A stretch of DNA of 53,989 bases from Nitrospira sp. GTDB lineage: Bacteria; Nitrospirota; Nitrospiria; Nitrospirales; Nitrospiraceae. Both the position numbers and the translations under genes were made by a program. The notes under the pieces were generated by a model that saw nothing but the letters and a program-made list of their open reading frames with translations, did not search any database and was not told where the DNA came from. Where the stretch lies: NCBI GenBank assembly GCA_009594865.1, contig VOPT01000032.1, forward strand, positions 1-53,989, written 5' to 3'. Below are positions 25,974 through 34,438 of this stretch, piece by piece. Each line of letters starts with the position of its first letter. Positions within the stretch are counted from its first letter, which is position 1.

Positions 25974-26510
25974 CTAGACACCCAGATACTTAAGCTTTAG
26001 TCCCAGCTTTGCAATGAAGCGGCTCAAATCCTTGACCGCGGTCTTGTAACCCTTGTGAGCCTCCATGAAGTACCCTCCACATTTTATTGGTTCACGGAAA
26101 TCATTCCCCTTCGGGTGAACCGGACGATCAGCAATGAGATAACGAACGCCACTTGTACTAAACGGTAAGAGGTCTTTAATGCGCTTGGAGTGTCCCTTGT
26201 CCAGCAAATACTTCAGTGTCTCCTGATACATCTCTTTAACTGAAATGGCTCGAATCACATGACCATCGATCTCAATCGTTACCCCTCTTTCACGTGGAAT
26301 CCGTCCGGCAATTTTGGCTTCTCTAACTAACGAACCGGGTTTACTGGCAATAGATGCACCGACGATCTCATCGATTATTGATATTTTTGATCCCGTCTTT
26401 TCGTAATGGCTAATCAGTCTTTCAATGACATCGGCTGGTTTATCAACAAGTGGCACCGCTAACTTCTGCAAGCGAATAAACAACTCTTCCGGCAGAGCAA
26501 CTTCATGCAT
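25974..26510 (-). CDS. Orphan protein with ribbon-helix-helix-like N-terminus
   Basis: The 178-residue protein is encoded by visibly AT-richer DNA than its neighbours, a sign of transfer. The N-terminus VALPEELFIRLQKLAVPLVDKPADVIERLISHYEKTG resembles a ribbon-helix-helix DNA-binding unit. The middle holds IAGRIPRERGVTIEIDGHVIRAISVKEMYQETLKYLLD, and the C-terminus RYLIADRPVHPKGNDF leads to a basic-aromatic module ending in KDLSRFIAKLGLKLKY. I do not recognise the family. A palindromic AT-rich operator lies directly upstream, consistent with self-repression. Confidence 0.7.
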   Translation of the reverse strand: MHEVALPEELFIRLQKLAVPLVDKPADVIERLISHYEKTGSKISIIDEIVGASIASKPGSLVREAKIAGRIPRERGVTIEIDGHVIRAISVKEMYQETLKYLLDKGHSKRIKDLLPFSTSGVRYLIADRPVHPKGNDFREPIKCGGYFMEAHKGYKTAVKDLSRFIAKLGLKLKYLGV

Positions 26511-26531
26511 AGACTATCTCCTATTCTTATT

Positions 26532-26553
26532 AAACCACTTTATATAATGGTTT
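26532..26553. promoter_or_regulatory. Palindromic operator/promoter of the orphan gene
   Basis: AAACCA (26532-26537) and TGGTTT (26548-26553) flank an AT core containing TTATATAA, 22 bp upstream of the start at 26510. The core can act as a -10 box on the minus strand. The symmetric layout fits ribbon-helix-helix autorepression. Confidence 0.55.
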
Positions 26554-26634
26554 ATTTCATAAGCGAGTTTGTCGGCATTGTCAATTCAGACTAACGCCAG
26601 AGCCTCCCTCCAGACCCTAATTAAATCTTTCGCC

Positions 26635-27579
26635 CTACCGTTCATCCCTTCCACGCCGCACCACGGGAAACTTGTGCTCCCGCCAGGCGTCGAGGCCGCC
26701 CTCCAGCGGACGAACGCGATGAATGCCTTTCTTTTTCAACAAAAACGCCGTCCTGGCGCTCGAAACCTCATTGGGGCAGGTACAGTAGAGGACGATATCG
26801 CGGTCGCGCGGGATTTCGTGATGGCGATGCTCGATGTCCTCCAACGTGAAATTGATGGCCCCGGGAATCGTGTCCGGATCGAGTTGGAGGGATAAGGGAT
26901 GGCGCACATCCACCACGCTGATCGCCTCGCCAGCATCCAGCCGCTGCTTGAGCTCCTCCACGGAGATTTTTGACATGCGCAGATGTCGCAGGAACTTCTG
27001 CCGGTGATAGAATTTGTAGCCGATGAACCCCAGGAGGCCGACGACTACCACGGTCAGCAGCAGCCCGCCTCCCTGATCGAACACGCCGACCAGTTGTTCG
27101 AGTTGATTACTGAAGAGGGCCCCGACTCCGGCACTCACCCCGGCCCAGATCAGGGTGCCGGCAACGTCATACAGGAGAAACGTGAGTGCGGGCATGCCGA
27201 CGATCCCAGCCAGCGGGGGTGCAACCGTGCTGAAGCCGGGGATAAATTTGGCGAGCAGGAGGGCGCGGGGACCGTTCCGATGAAACAGATTCTCCGTGTC
27301 ACGCACGCACGAGTCCGGCTCCAGCGACAGCCGGCAGAGGAAGCCCAGCACCCTTCCGCCCTTGTACCGCCCCAGATAGTACCAGGCGACATCGGGCGGC
27401 AATGACGCGGCTACCGGGACAAGGAGCGCAGCCGCCACTGACATTTTTCCTGCCCCGACGAGGGCGCCGGCGGCGATCAGCAGGGGAATAGCCGGAATGG
27501 GAAAGCCGATCTGCTCGGCAAAGATCACCCAGAAGAGGACGCCCACCCCGTGGTCGGCGAGGAATTGAAAGGTCGTCAC
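26635..27579 (-). CDS. DedA-family membrane protein fused to a rhodanese domain
   Basis: The 314-residue protein starts at a GTG at 27579, with GGAGAGG upstream. Residues 1-200 are a DedA/SNARE-associated membrane domain (PIPAIPLLIAAGALVGAGKMSV, RNGPRALLLAKFIPGFSTVAPPLAG, the conserved F-x-R/K-F-x-P-G motif). Residues ~205-310 form a cytosolic rhodanese (ISVVDVRHPLSLQLDPDTIPGAINF) with active-site loop CTCPNEVSS, where Cys is the expected persulfide carrier. DedA proteins move lipids or help maintain membrane potential; rhodaneses transfer sulfur or carry regulatory cysteines. It lies 15 bp after the BT1 transporter gene, probably in one operon. Confidence 0.9.
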   Translation of the reverse strand: MTTFQFLADHGVGVLFWVIFAEQIGFPIPAIPLLIAAGALVGAGKMSVAAALLVPVAASLPPDVAWYYLGRYKGGRVLGFLCRLSLEPDSCVRDTENLFHRNGPRALLLAKFIPGFSTVAPPLAGIVGMPALTFLLYDVAGTLIWAGVSAGVGALFSNQLEQLVGVFDQGGGLLLTVVVVGLLGFIGYKFYHRQKFLRHLRMSKISVEELKQRLDAGEAISVVDVRHPLSLQLDPDTIPGAINFTLEDIEHRHHEIPRDRDIVLYCTCPNEVSSARTAFLLKKKGIHRVRPLEGGLDAWREHKFPVVRRGRDER

Positions 27580-27594
27580 TGCACCTCTCCTGGT

Positions 27595-29217
27595 TCAGGC
27601 ACTCCGGAATCGCGAAAAGCGAGCAAACAGAATCGCCGCGAAGGGCAGCGCCAGGCCAAGCAAGGTCTGGACGATCAACAAGACCCCCAACTGACTATAG
27701 TCGTCAGGGGTCTGAATGGCGTTGGTCACCGGATCGCGCACCTCCCGGGTGACCACGAACAGCTCATTGAGATATTTCGTCCCGAGTTGGCTGAGCGACA
27801 GGGCGAGGTTCGTGAAAGAGGCCATCACGGCAAAATAGGTGGCCTTCAAATTCGCCGGCGCGGAGTTCGCGATCCAGGCCAGCATAGGGATCATGGAAAT
27901 TTGGCCGAGCGGCGATTCCAACGCGGTATTCACCAGCGCAATGAACCGCGCATCGACCACGCCGCCGGTCAAGGCCGCCGTCCACTCATGAAGCCCGTAA
28001 TACATACTGACGACGGGCAAGCCTAAGACAAACGCCGCCACGGTGAGAAAGCCGACCACATACGCAATGGACCGTTCCGCCATGAACCGGCGGAAGAGAA
28101 ACATACCCGCAAGCGTCAGGGCGCTGCCGATAAGCGACAGCACCGACAGGAACTGTTGATCGAATTTCAGCTTGTCGATCATCCACCAGGTCGCGCCGTC
28201 GCCGGGACCGGGGACCGCGCGAAACACGAAGACCACGAGGGCGGTTCCTACCAGCACATGCCTCGCGTCGGGAGCCAGCTCGCGGGTCAGGCGAACCATC
28301 AAGACCGAGACAATGGCCATCGATCCGGCGAAGACAATTTCTTCATTGTATGGGAAATCCGCCACACCGACCGTCAGGGTAAACAGCACAAATGCCAGGC
28401 TGCCCCCCAGAATCCACCAATTGGGCTTGGTCGGTTCAGCGGCCCGCTCCGTCAGCGAAGCAACCTGTTCGGGCGTCATGCCCTGACTGAGAAGTCGCCG
28501 CCTGGTTCGCACCCGAAGAACCGACGCGGTGATGACCCCCAGCACCGATACGGCCGGGATCGTCAGCGCCAGAAGATAAACCTGTGAGTAAATCTCGGCG
28601 ACCTGTTCTTTCGGCAGATTCTCGACACCCGTGAACAGGTAGAGATTGATAAGCGCGACCAGAATGCCGCCGCTGATGATGGCGACACGCCCGAGCGTCT
28701 GCATCGTCGTATGCATCAGCTTCAGCTTGCCTTCATCGATGGGTAACCCTCGCTCGTCCACTCTCGGGACCGCCTCGACCGTCATCGCATCAGCAACCGT
28801 GTCCTGAATCACATAGCCGATGGGTGCGAGCAGCGCGCTCAGCACATACCAGACTTCAGCCGGCATCATCGCCACCATCGCCTCGCGATGACCGATCAAG
28901 CCGACCATGATCAGCAGACTGGCCGCAATGACGCCCGCACCGAAATAGACGAGGAGGCTCTTCCACCGCCACAGGAGATCGACCAGATGCCCGAAAGGCA
29001 TTTTCAGCGCCCAGGGAATGCCCGCCCAGAATCCCAACGCCGCCAGAAAGGCCGCGGACAGGCCCAGATAGTCTTTCACAAAGAACGTGCCCACGATGCC
29101 GGTGAGCCCGGAAATACCGGCCGCCATGTACACCATGAGGGGAGGCAAGTAGGACAGTTGGAAGTCGCGGGCGAGTTCCAGAATATTGCGGTCGATCCAG
29201 TCAGAGAGCGCACGCAT
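27595..29217 (-). CDS. BT1/FBT-family (folate-biopterin type) MFS transporter
   Basis: The 540-residue protein with about 12 membrane helices starts at 29217 (MRALSDWIDRN), with GGAGGAA 11 nt upstream; an upstream GTG frame would run through a terminator. FFVKDYLGLSAAFLAALGFWAGIPWALKMPFGHLVDL and IGYVIQDTVADAMTVEAVPR are typical BT1-family segments. Eukaryotic and cyanobacterial members carry folates or pterins; substrates of bacterial ones are mostly unknown. It is upstream of the DedA-rhodanese gene. Confidence 0.8.
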   Translation of the reverse strand: MRALSDWIDRNILELARDFQLSYLPPLMVYMAAGISGLTGIVGTFFVKDYLGLSAAFLAALGFWAGIPWALKMPFGHLVDLLWRWKSLLVYFGAGVIAASLLIMVGLIGHREAMVAMMPAEVWYVLSALLAPIGYVIQDTVADAMTVEAVPRVDERGLPIDEGKLKLMHTTMQTLGRVAIISGGILVALINLYLFTGVENLPKEQVAEIYSQVYLLALTIPAVSVLGVITASVLRVRTRRRLLSQGMTPEQVASLTERAAEPTKPNWWILGGSLAFVLFTLTVGVADFPYNEEIVFAGSMAIVSVLMVRLTRELAPDARHVLVGTALVVFVFRAVPGPGDGATWWMIDKLKFDQQFLSVLSLIGSALTLAGMFLFRRFMAERSIAYVVGFLTVAAFVLGLPVVSMYYGLHEWTAALTGGVVDARFIALVNTALESPLGQISMIPMLAWIANSAPANLKATYFAVMASFTNLALSLSQLGTKYLNELFVVTREVRDPVTNAIQTPDDYSQLGVLLIVQTLLGLALPFAAILFARFSRFRSA

Positions 29218-29241
29218 ACAGACGCGGTTCCTCCATTGCAA

Positions 29242-29271
29242 AAAGGGCCGGGACACGGGCCCCAGCCCTTT
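29242..29271 (-). terminator. Intrinsic terminator of the peroxidase operon
   Basis: On the minus strand AAAGGGC (29271-29265) and GCCCTTT (29248-29242), with GC-rich inner pairing and a T-run, lie 30 bp after the peroxidase stop and just before the BT1 gene start. Confidence 0.75.
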
Positions 29272-29300
29272 CGCCGATCAAGGGGCACACTTGACTGATC

Positions 29301-30374
29301 TTACTTGGGAAACTCCGTGGGGGCGGTCACATGCTGCCACCCCTCGCCGTTCAGGGATCGCAAGAAGGCTACCACATCCCGCTGCTCTTCTGCAGTGAGC
29401 TCCAACGGGATCAGCGTGTTGTCGGGATGGGGATTCTTGATGCCTCCCTGATTGTAGAAATTCACCACCTCTTCCAGGGTCCCGAACCGTCCGTCGTGCA
29501 TGTAGGGAGCGGTGCGCGCAATTTCGCGCAACGTGGGCGTTTTGAAGGCACCGATGTCTTCGGGATTTTTTGTCACCCTGTAGCGGCCCAAGTCCACGGT
29601 ATTCGTATCCCAGCCGATGCCGAGGTTATGAAATTTCTCATCGGAGAAGTTGAACCCGGAGTGGCAACGTGTGCAGCGGGCTTTGCCGCGGAACAATTCG
29701 AGGCCTCGCTGTGCGGAAGCCGACAGTGCCTGCTCATCGCCGCCCATATCGAACCGGTCCGCAGGACTATTGCCGGAGATCAGGGTGCGTTGAAAGCTGG
29801 CGATCGCCTTGCCGATATTCTTTTCCGTAATGTCGTCCGCGAAGACCTCTTTGAAGAGCTGTCTGTAGCCGCTCAACTTTTTCATCTTTGCCGTCATTTC
29901 GTCGTAGTCGAGAAATCCGTGTTCAACCGGATTGATGAACGGCCCGGTCGATTGCTCTTCCAGCGTCTGGGCGCGCCCGTCCCAAAACTGCACCTTGCTA
30001 TACACACGATTGATGGCCGTCGGGGCGCTTCGTCCACCCTGCAGCCGATTGACTCCCATCGACACGGCCTGTCCATCGGTGAATGCCAAGCCCGGCATGT
30101 GGCAATTCGCACAGGCCACGGTATTGGTTTTGGACAGCCGCTTGTCAAAAAATAAGATTCGCCCAAGCTCGATCTTCCGCGCCGTCTGCGGGTTGTCCGC
30201 GGGAATATATCCGCCGGGATCCTCCAAGCCCAACGGCACCTCCTGGGTGAGAGCACCCGCGGCGGGTGGTGGTGCAGACGATTCGCCCATGACTCTTGTG
30301 GCCACCAGGCCCATCACGCCCACCATGATTCCTGCCGCCACTCCAGCGGCCCATCGCATCCTTCTCTTGTCCAT
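29301..30374 (-). CDS. Di-heme cytochrome c peroxidase (MauG/CcpA family)
   Basis: The sequence from 30374 (MDKRRMRWAAGVAAG) has a signal anchor or signal peptide, then two heme c sites: CANCH (~residues 88-92) and CTRCH (~234-238). The peroxidase-type TAPYMHDGRFGTLEEVVNFYNQGG supplies the distal Met/His region. It reduces H2O2 to water with electrons from small cytochromes in the periplasm. An alternative ATG at 30386 also has a ribosome site. It is downstream of a small lipoprotein gene and divergent from oxyR, a natural peroxide-response layout. Confidence 0.93.
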   Translation of the reverse strand: MDKRRMRWAAGVAAGIMVGVMGLVATRVMGESSAPPPAAGALTQEVPLGLEDPGGYIPADNPQTARKIELGRILFFDKRLSKTNTVACANCHMPGLAFTDGQAVSMGVNRLQGGRSAPTAINRVYSKVQFWDGRAQTLEEQSTGPFINPVEHGFLDYDEMTAKMKKLSGYRQLFKEVFADDITEKNIGKAIASFQRTLISGNSPADRFDMGGDEQALSASAQRGLELFRGKARCTRCHSGFNFSDEKFHNLGIGWDTNTVDLGRYRVTKNPEDIGAFKTPTLREIARTAPYMHDGRFGTLEEVVNFYNQGGIKNPHPDNTLIPLELTAEEQRDVVAFLRSLNGEGWQHVTAPTEFPK

Positions 30375-30410
30375 GGCTCCTCCCATCCTTCCTTTCTCCT
30401 TCGACACCGA

Positions 30411-30617
30411 TCATCGAAACATCAATGTCGTGCCGGGCCGGTCCTGTCGATCCAGGTGCCGTTCGACTTTCTTGACGAACTCCTCATCTGTTGCGGCCAT
30501 CCCTCCTTCCTCCGACAAAGCCACGGTGTCGTGACTGATGCGCGCAGACGGCGCCGCACACCCTTGCATCAGAACCACGAAGAACCAGATCCCGATGAGC
30601 GCTACGATCTGTCGCAT
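30411..30617 (-). CDS. Small lipoprotein upstream of the peroxidase
   Basis: The 68-residue protein has a lipoprotein signal (MRQIVALIGIWFFVVLMQGCAAP, lipobox MQGC). A 45-residue hydrophilic remainder ends in EEFVKKVERHLDRQDRPGTTLMFR. AGGGAGGTGG precedes the ATG at 30617. The gap to the peroxidase start is ~36 bp, so they form an operon, and it may tether or assist the peroxidase. No family is recognised. Confidence 0.7.
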   Translation of the reverse strand: MRQIVALIGIWFFVVLMQGCAAPSARISHDTVALSEEGGMAATDEEFVKKVERHLDRQDRPGTTLMFR

Positions 30618-30741
30618 GCTCCACCTCCCTTGTTACCTGCATTCGACTCATGACGTCACGATATCCGGTTGCCGGACGATCAGTCCAATTGATAGTGTAT
30701 GGACGCACGATTAGCGAAACTTATTTCTTGAGGTTGGCGTT

Positions 30742-31656
30742 ATGACTTTGACTGAGCTGCACTACATCGTCGCACTTGCACAGGAACGGCATTTCGGACG
30801 GGCAGCCGAGCGGAGTTTCGTGACGCAACCGGCGCTGAGTCTGGCGATCAAAAAGCTGGAAGAAGAGTTGGGCGTCACGATCTTTGAACGGCGCAAGCAC
30901 CAGGCGGTCCTCACGCCGCTGGGAGAGCAGATCGTCCACCAAGCGCAGCGGGTGCTGGAAGAAGTGGATCACCTCAAACTCCTCGCGGCTCAAGGAAAGA
31001 ATCAGCTGGTTGGCGCCTTACGCCTCGGCGCCATTGCGACGGTGGGTCCGTATCTGTTGCCCAATCTGGTACCGCTCCTGCACAAACGAGCGCCTGAGAT
31101 GCCACTGGAGATCGAGGAGAATTTGACGATCAACCTGACCGCCATGTTGAAGAGCGGGAAGCTCGACGTCATCATGATCGCGCTGCCGTTTGAGGAACCA
31201 GGCATTCTGGTGCAAGCCCTATATGACGAACCATTCAAGGCCGTTGTGCCGGCGGATCATCGGCTGGCCAAGAAAGGGCAAATCGATCCCTCCGCGATGA
31301 CCGGTGAGCGCGTCCTCCTGCCCCATGCCGGTCATTGCTTCAGACATCAGGTGCTGGAGGCTTGTCCGGAACTGAGCCGCTCGGATGCAGAAGGCTTGCA
31401 GGGCAATTCGTTGGAAACCATCCGCCAGATGGTAGCCTCTGGACTGGGGATCACCGTCATGCCCTGCAGCGCGGTGACAAACAGATACTTGAACAAACGG
31501 CTCACCGTCTTGGAATTTGCCAAACCGGTGCCCGAGCGGCGCATTGCCCTGGCGTGGCGTAAGGGATTTGCCAGACCGGCCGTCATCACGGCGATTCACG
31601 AGGCGGTGGGAATGTTAAAGATCCCGGGGCTGGAGCCGATTGCCGCGCAGGCATGA
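30742..31656 (+). CDS. oxyR: Peroxide-sensing LysR regulator OxyR
   Basis: The 304-residue LysR protein has winged helix ERHFGRAAERSFVTQPALSLAIKKLEEELG (~15-44). The peroxide switch GHCFRHQVLEAC places cysteines at 199 and 208, matching the numbering and spacing of E. coli OxyR. Oxidation forms the disulfide and turns on peroxide defence genes. It is divergent from the lipoprotein-peroxidase operon (125 bp between), the likely direct target. No clear four-ATAG-type OxyR box was found in that gap by eye. Confidence 0.94.
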   Translation: MTLTELHYIVALAQERHFGRAAERSFVTQPALSLAIKKLEEELGVTIFERRKHQAVLTPLGEQIVHQAQRVLEEVDHLKLLAAQGKNQLVGALRLGAIATVGPYLLPNLVPLLHKRAPEMPLEIEENLTINLTAMLKSGKLDVIMIALPFEEPGILVQALYDEPFKAVVPADHRLAKKGQIDPSAMTGERVLLPHAGHCFRHQVLEACPELSRSDAEGLQGNSLETIRQMVASGLGITVMPCSAVTNRYLNKRLTVLEFAKPVPERRIALAWRKGFARPAVITAIHEAVGMLKIPGLEPIAAQA

Positions 31657-31679
31657 CGGCAGGGTGAAGGGAGTGGCCC

Positions 31680-32033
31680 ATGGCCGACGTACATCGCATC
31701 AGCATCCATGTGTTGGATCAATCACAAGGCCGGCCGGCTGAAGGCATTCCGGTAACGTTGGAGATTCGGGGTCTCACGGGACTCTGGAAAGAGCTCGGGC
31801 GAGGCAGAACCGATGTGGACGGTCGTAGCGTAGACCTCTATCCCGCGGGCCTCCGCATGCAAACCGGTACTTATCGGCTCACATTCGACGTGGCCGGCTA
31901 TTTTCGGAAGAGAAATATGGCGACGTTCTTCCCAGAGGTGGCGGTCGTGTTTGCAGTCCAAGAGGTGACGCAAAGCTACCATATTCCGCTGCTACTCAGT
32001 CCGTTCGGCTATAGCGTCTATCGAGGCAGTTGA
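31680..32033 (+). CDS. uraH: 5-hydroxyisourate hydrolase (transthyretin-like)
   Basis: The 117-residue protein begins HRISIHVLDQSQGRPAEGIPVTL and ends with the tetrapeptide YRGS, both diagnostic of HIU hydrolase. It contains GRTDVDGR and SYHIPLLLSPFGYSVYRGS. It converts 5-hydroxyisourate to OHCU in urate breakdown. It is 23 bp after oxyR and may be co-transcribed. No other purine catabolic gene lies nearby, so its context is unusual. Confidence 0.93.
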   Translation: MADVHRISIHVLDQSQGRPAEGIPVTLEIRGLTGLWKELGRGRTDVDGRSVDLYPAGLRMQTGTYRLTFDVAGYFRKRNMATFFPEVAVVFAVQEVTQSYHIPLLLSPFGYSVYRGS

Positions 32034-32052
32034 GCGAGCGACTCGTATCGCT

Positions 32053-32724
32053 CTATTCATGCGCTCCAGCTGCCACCAGTAGATCTGTAATCACCCGATA
32101 TCCCTTCTGTCTGGCATGCCGTAGCGGGGTGACACCATTGTGATCAGCAAGATTCGGATTCGCTCCGGCTGTCAGCAATAGGCGAACGATTTCTTGATGC
32201 GCCGTCCCGCCGTCACTCAAGAGAATGGCCTCCAGTAAGGCCGTCCATCCCAAGCGATTCACATGGTTCACATCGATGCTGGTCGTGAGTAATGCCTTCA
32301 CCACCTCAACATGGCCGCGCTCGCAGGCCGGGATCAATGCGGTGCCTCCGAAACGATTGTAGACGGTGAAGTCAGGGCGCGCGGCCAATGTCATTCGCAA
32401 AATATCCAGATAGCCACTGGCCCCGGCCAGCAGCAGTGGACTGTTTTGCATGGCGTCCTGCGCATTCACGTCCGAACCGGCTTCGATCAGCACCCTCGCC
32501 ACCTCGACATGGTTTAGATAAGTGGCGGCCATAAGTGCCGTGCGCCCCTGTGCATCACGCGCCTGAACACCGGCGCCGTCTCGCAACAACCGTTTCACCG
32601 ATTCGACATCATTACGTTCCGCCGCCGCGATCAAGAGACCGTCTTTGTCGGAAGCAGGGGATGCGGTGACGGCCATGCCTAGAACGACCAGCGTGGCACA
32701 TATCATCGCATGCATGACGTTCAT
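32053..32724 (-). CDS. Periplasmic ankyrin-repeat protein
   Basis: The 223-residue protein starts at 32724 with a signal peptide (MNVMHAMICATLVVLGMAVTASPAS). About six ankyrin repeats follow; clear units are DAQGRTALMAATYLNHVEVARVL, FGGTALIPACERGHVEVVKALL and DHNGVTPLRHARQKGYRVITDLL. It probably mediates protein contacts in the periplasm. The start overlaps the stop of the MBL gene by 4 bp (ATGA), so expression is coupled. The partner is unknown. A longer upstream frame is not supported. Confidence 0.85.
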   Translation of the reverse strand: MNVMHAMICATLVVLGMAVTASPASDKDGLLIAAAERNDVESVKRLLRDGAGVQARDAQGRTALMAATYLNHVEVARVLIEAGSDVNAQDAMQNSPLLLAGASGYLDILRMTLAARPDFTVYNRFGGTALIPACERGHVEVVKALLTTSIDVNHVNRLGWTALLEAILLSDGGTAHQEIVRLLLTAGANPNLADHNGVTPLRHARQKGYRVITDLLVAAGAHE

Positions 32725-33599
32725 GACGGCCTCTTTCCCTCGCGTCGACGGACTAACGCTTGCAATGCCATCTGCATGTCCGCCTGAGGCAAAGAGATCC
32801 GTCCTCCATGACCGGCCAGCACCCATTCGAATGAATAGGATGTCAACGTCGCGATCGATTGCCGCAACGCGTCGGCGTCCCAGACTAGCTGCTGAGGAGC
32901 CCCTAATTCTTGGGTCTCCGGGTCCCACCAGAGATGATCCCCCGTGAACAAGAACCGGTCCCGGTAGAGAAGACAGAGGCTGCCTGCCGTATGGCCAGGG
33001 ACCGGGATAATTCGAAACTCCGGTCGATAGACAATCGCGTCGATCCCCTCCACGATTTCTTCCGCTTCCGGCATAGCCTGGGCATCCGCTCGGTGAATGA
33101 TGCGTCTCGCCCCGAATCGCTGCGCGTACTTGGCGGCATCGGCCACATCGTCTTCATGACTCAAAAAGATGTGAGCGATCCCTCCCATCCGGTCGAAGGC
33201 CTCGACCAGAGGCTTGAGATATCGCGGCGAATCGATCAGCCAGTTGCCCTCTGGATGCCGGACGAAGAAGCTGTTCGCGCCGAAGGATTTGTCTGAATTG
33301 AAGCCGCAATAGTAGACGTCGTCTTCCACGAGGAGAGGGAAGTCAGTCTTCGCTGCCTGCAGCACGGCGTTGTCGCTCTGCTCGGTTCCGATTGAGCCGG
33401 TGGGGCAGGCGAGGAGAGCGCGGTAGGCCTCCCTGATTTCCCGCTCACCGGCAGGTTGATGCAGCACGGCTGAGTAGTCCCCGACTTCCTCAAAACTCGC
33501 AGGGGCCAGTTGGCGGCAGGCATCGCAATTGATGCACGTAGCATCGACATAGAAGTTGCCTGGGATATTCGCGTCTAATCGCTTATGCGGATCGGCCAT
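32721..33599 (-). CDS. Ferredoxin-like domain fused to a metallo-beta-lactamase-fold hydrolase
   Basis: The 292-residue protein has an N-terminal cluster-binding region with CINCDAC (Cys22, 25, 28) and ACPTGSI (Cys65), a single [4Fe-4S] ferredoxin layout. From ~80 on comes the MBL fold, with HIFLSHEDDVADAAKY (a variant of the HxHxDH metal motif), PVPGHTAGSLCLLYRD and FTGDHL. A redox centre next to a metallo-hydrolase suggests a redox or sulfur-compound reaction. The gene overlaps alkA on the 5' side and the ankyrin gene on the 3' side. The substrate is unknown. Confidence 0.85.
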   Translation of the reverse strand: MADPHKRLDANIPGNFYVDATCINCDACRQLAPASFEEVGDYSAVLHQPAGEREIREAYRALLACPTGSIGTEQSDNAVLQAAKTDFPLLVEDDVYYCGFNSDKSFGANSFFVRHPEGNWLIDSPRYLKPLVEAFDRMGGIAHIFLSHEDDVADAAKYAQRFGARRIIHRADAQAMPEAEEIVEGIDAIVYRPEFRIIPVPGHTAGSLCLLYRDRFLFTGDHLWWDPETQELGAPQQLVWDADALRQSIATLTSYSFEWVLAGHGGRISLPQADMQMALQALVRRREGKRPS

Positions 33600-34269
33600 T
33601 GGAGACTCGCCTGGTCGAGGGTTTCGACAGCGGCATCACGGCTTGCAGGGCTTTTGCCTGATCCACCGCGCGCCACAGATACCATGCGGCAGCCGTACGA
33701 TACGGCCGCCACCGTTCTCCAAATCGTAACAGTTCTTGAGGGGTCGGCATCACCGGCCGCTTGTAAGCAATCCGGAATCCATTCCGCACGCCGAAGTCAT
33801 CGACCGGCAGGACGTCGGGACGGCCCAGTTGAAAGATCAGCAACATTTCCACGGTCCACCGGCCGATGCCTCGCACCGCCACCAGCCGCTCAACAATGGC
33901 GTCGTCGTCGAGCCTTCGAATGACAGCCGCGGTCGGCAGGGTGCCGTCGATCGCCTTCGCCGCCAGATCCTGCAGCGCGGCAATCTTCGCGCGAGAAAAT
34001 CCCGCCTCACGCATTTGTTCCGGATCCAGCGCCAACACATCGGCCGGTTGCGGAAACCGGCGGCCCTGGCACAAGGCGATGAACCGCGCGAGGATACACT
34101 CCGCGGCTTTGGCGTGCAGTTGCTGATAGGCGATGGCACGGACCAGTGCCTCGAATGGAGAACGTTTAGGCGGGGGCGGCAACACATAGGGGCCGACCAG
34201 GCTGATGAGGCCTTTCATCACCGGATCGACCCTGCACAGGTGAGTCATTTCCGGTGACGGCTGGTTCAT
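33583..34269 (-). CDS. alkA: DNA-3-methyladenine glycosylase II family
   Basis: The 228-residue HhH-GPD glycosylase carries YQQLHAKAAECILARF, LVAVRGIGRWTVEMLLIFQLGRPDVLPVDDFGV (helix-hairpin-helix plus catalytic Asp) and WRPYRTAAAWYLWRA. It removes alkylated bases to start base-excision repair. Its end overlaps the MBL gene start by 17 bp. The gap 34270-34438 upstream holds no recognised gene. Confidence 0.92.
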   Translation of the reverse strand: MNQPSPEMTHLCRVDPVMKGLISLVGPYVLPPPPKRSPFEALVRAIAYQQLHAKAAECILARFIALCQGRRFPQPADVLALDPEQMREAGFSRAKIAALQDLAAKAIDGTLPTAAVIRRLDDDAIVERLVAVRGIGRWTVEMLLIFQLGRPDVLPVDDFGVRNGFRIAYKRPVMPTPQELLRFGERWRPYRTAAAWYLWRAVDQAKALQAVMPLSKPSTRRVSNGRSA

Positions 34270-34438
34270 GCGACTTCACCGAGGTAGACTGCAGATGGAA
34301 CATGCCATTCGGCAAAGAGTCGTACACAGACCAGGGGTGTGCGGAACACAAGATCCCGCGCTGCTTTACGGTTCACCTTTCACGACTCACGTGTTACCGC
34401 TCCTGAGAACACTGCTGGACGACATGTTCCGCATCCGG

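Noticed and set aside
30618..30741. OxyR-binding site in the divergent gap
   Set aside because: No ATAG-type tetrad with 10-bp phasing could be found by eye.
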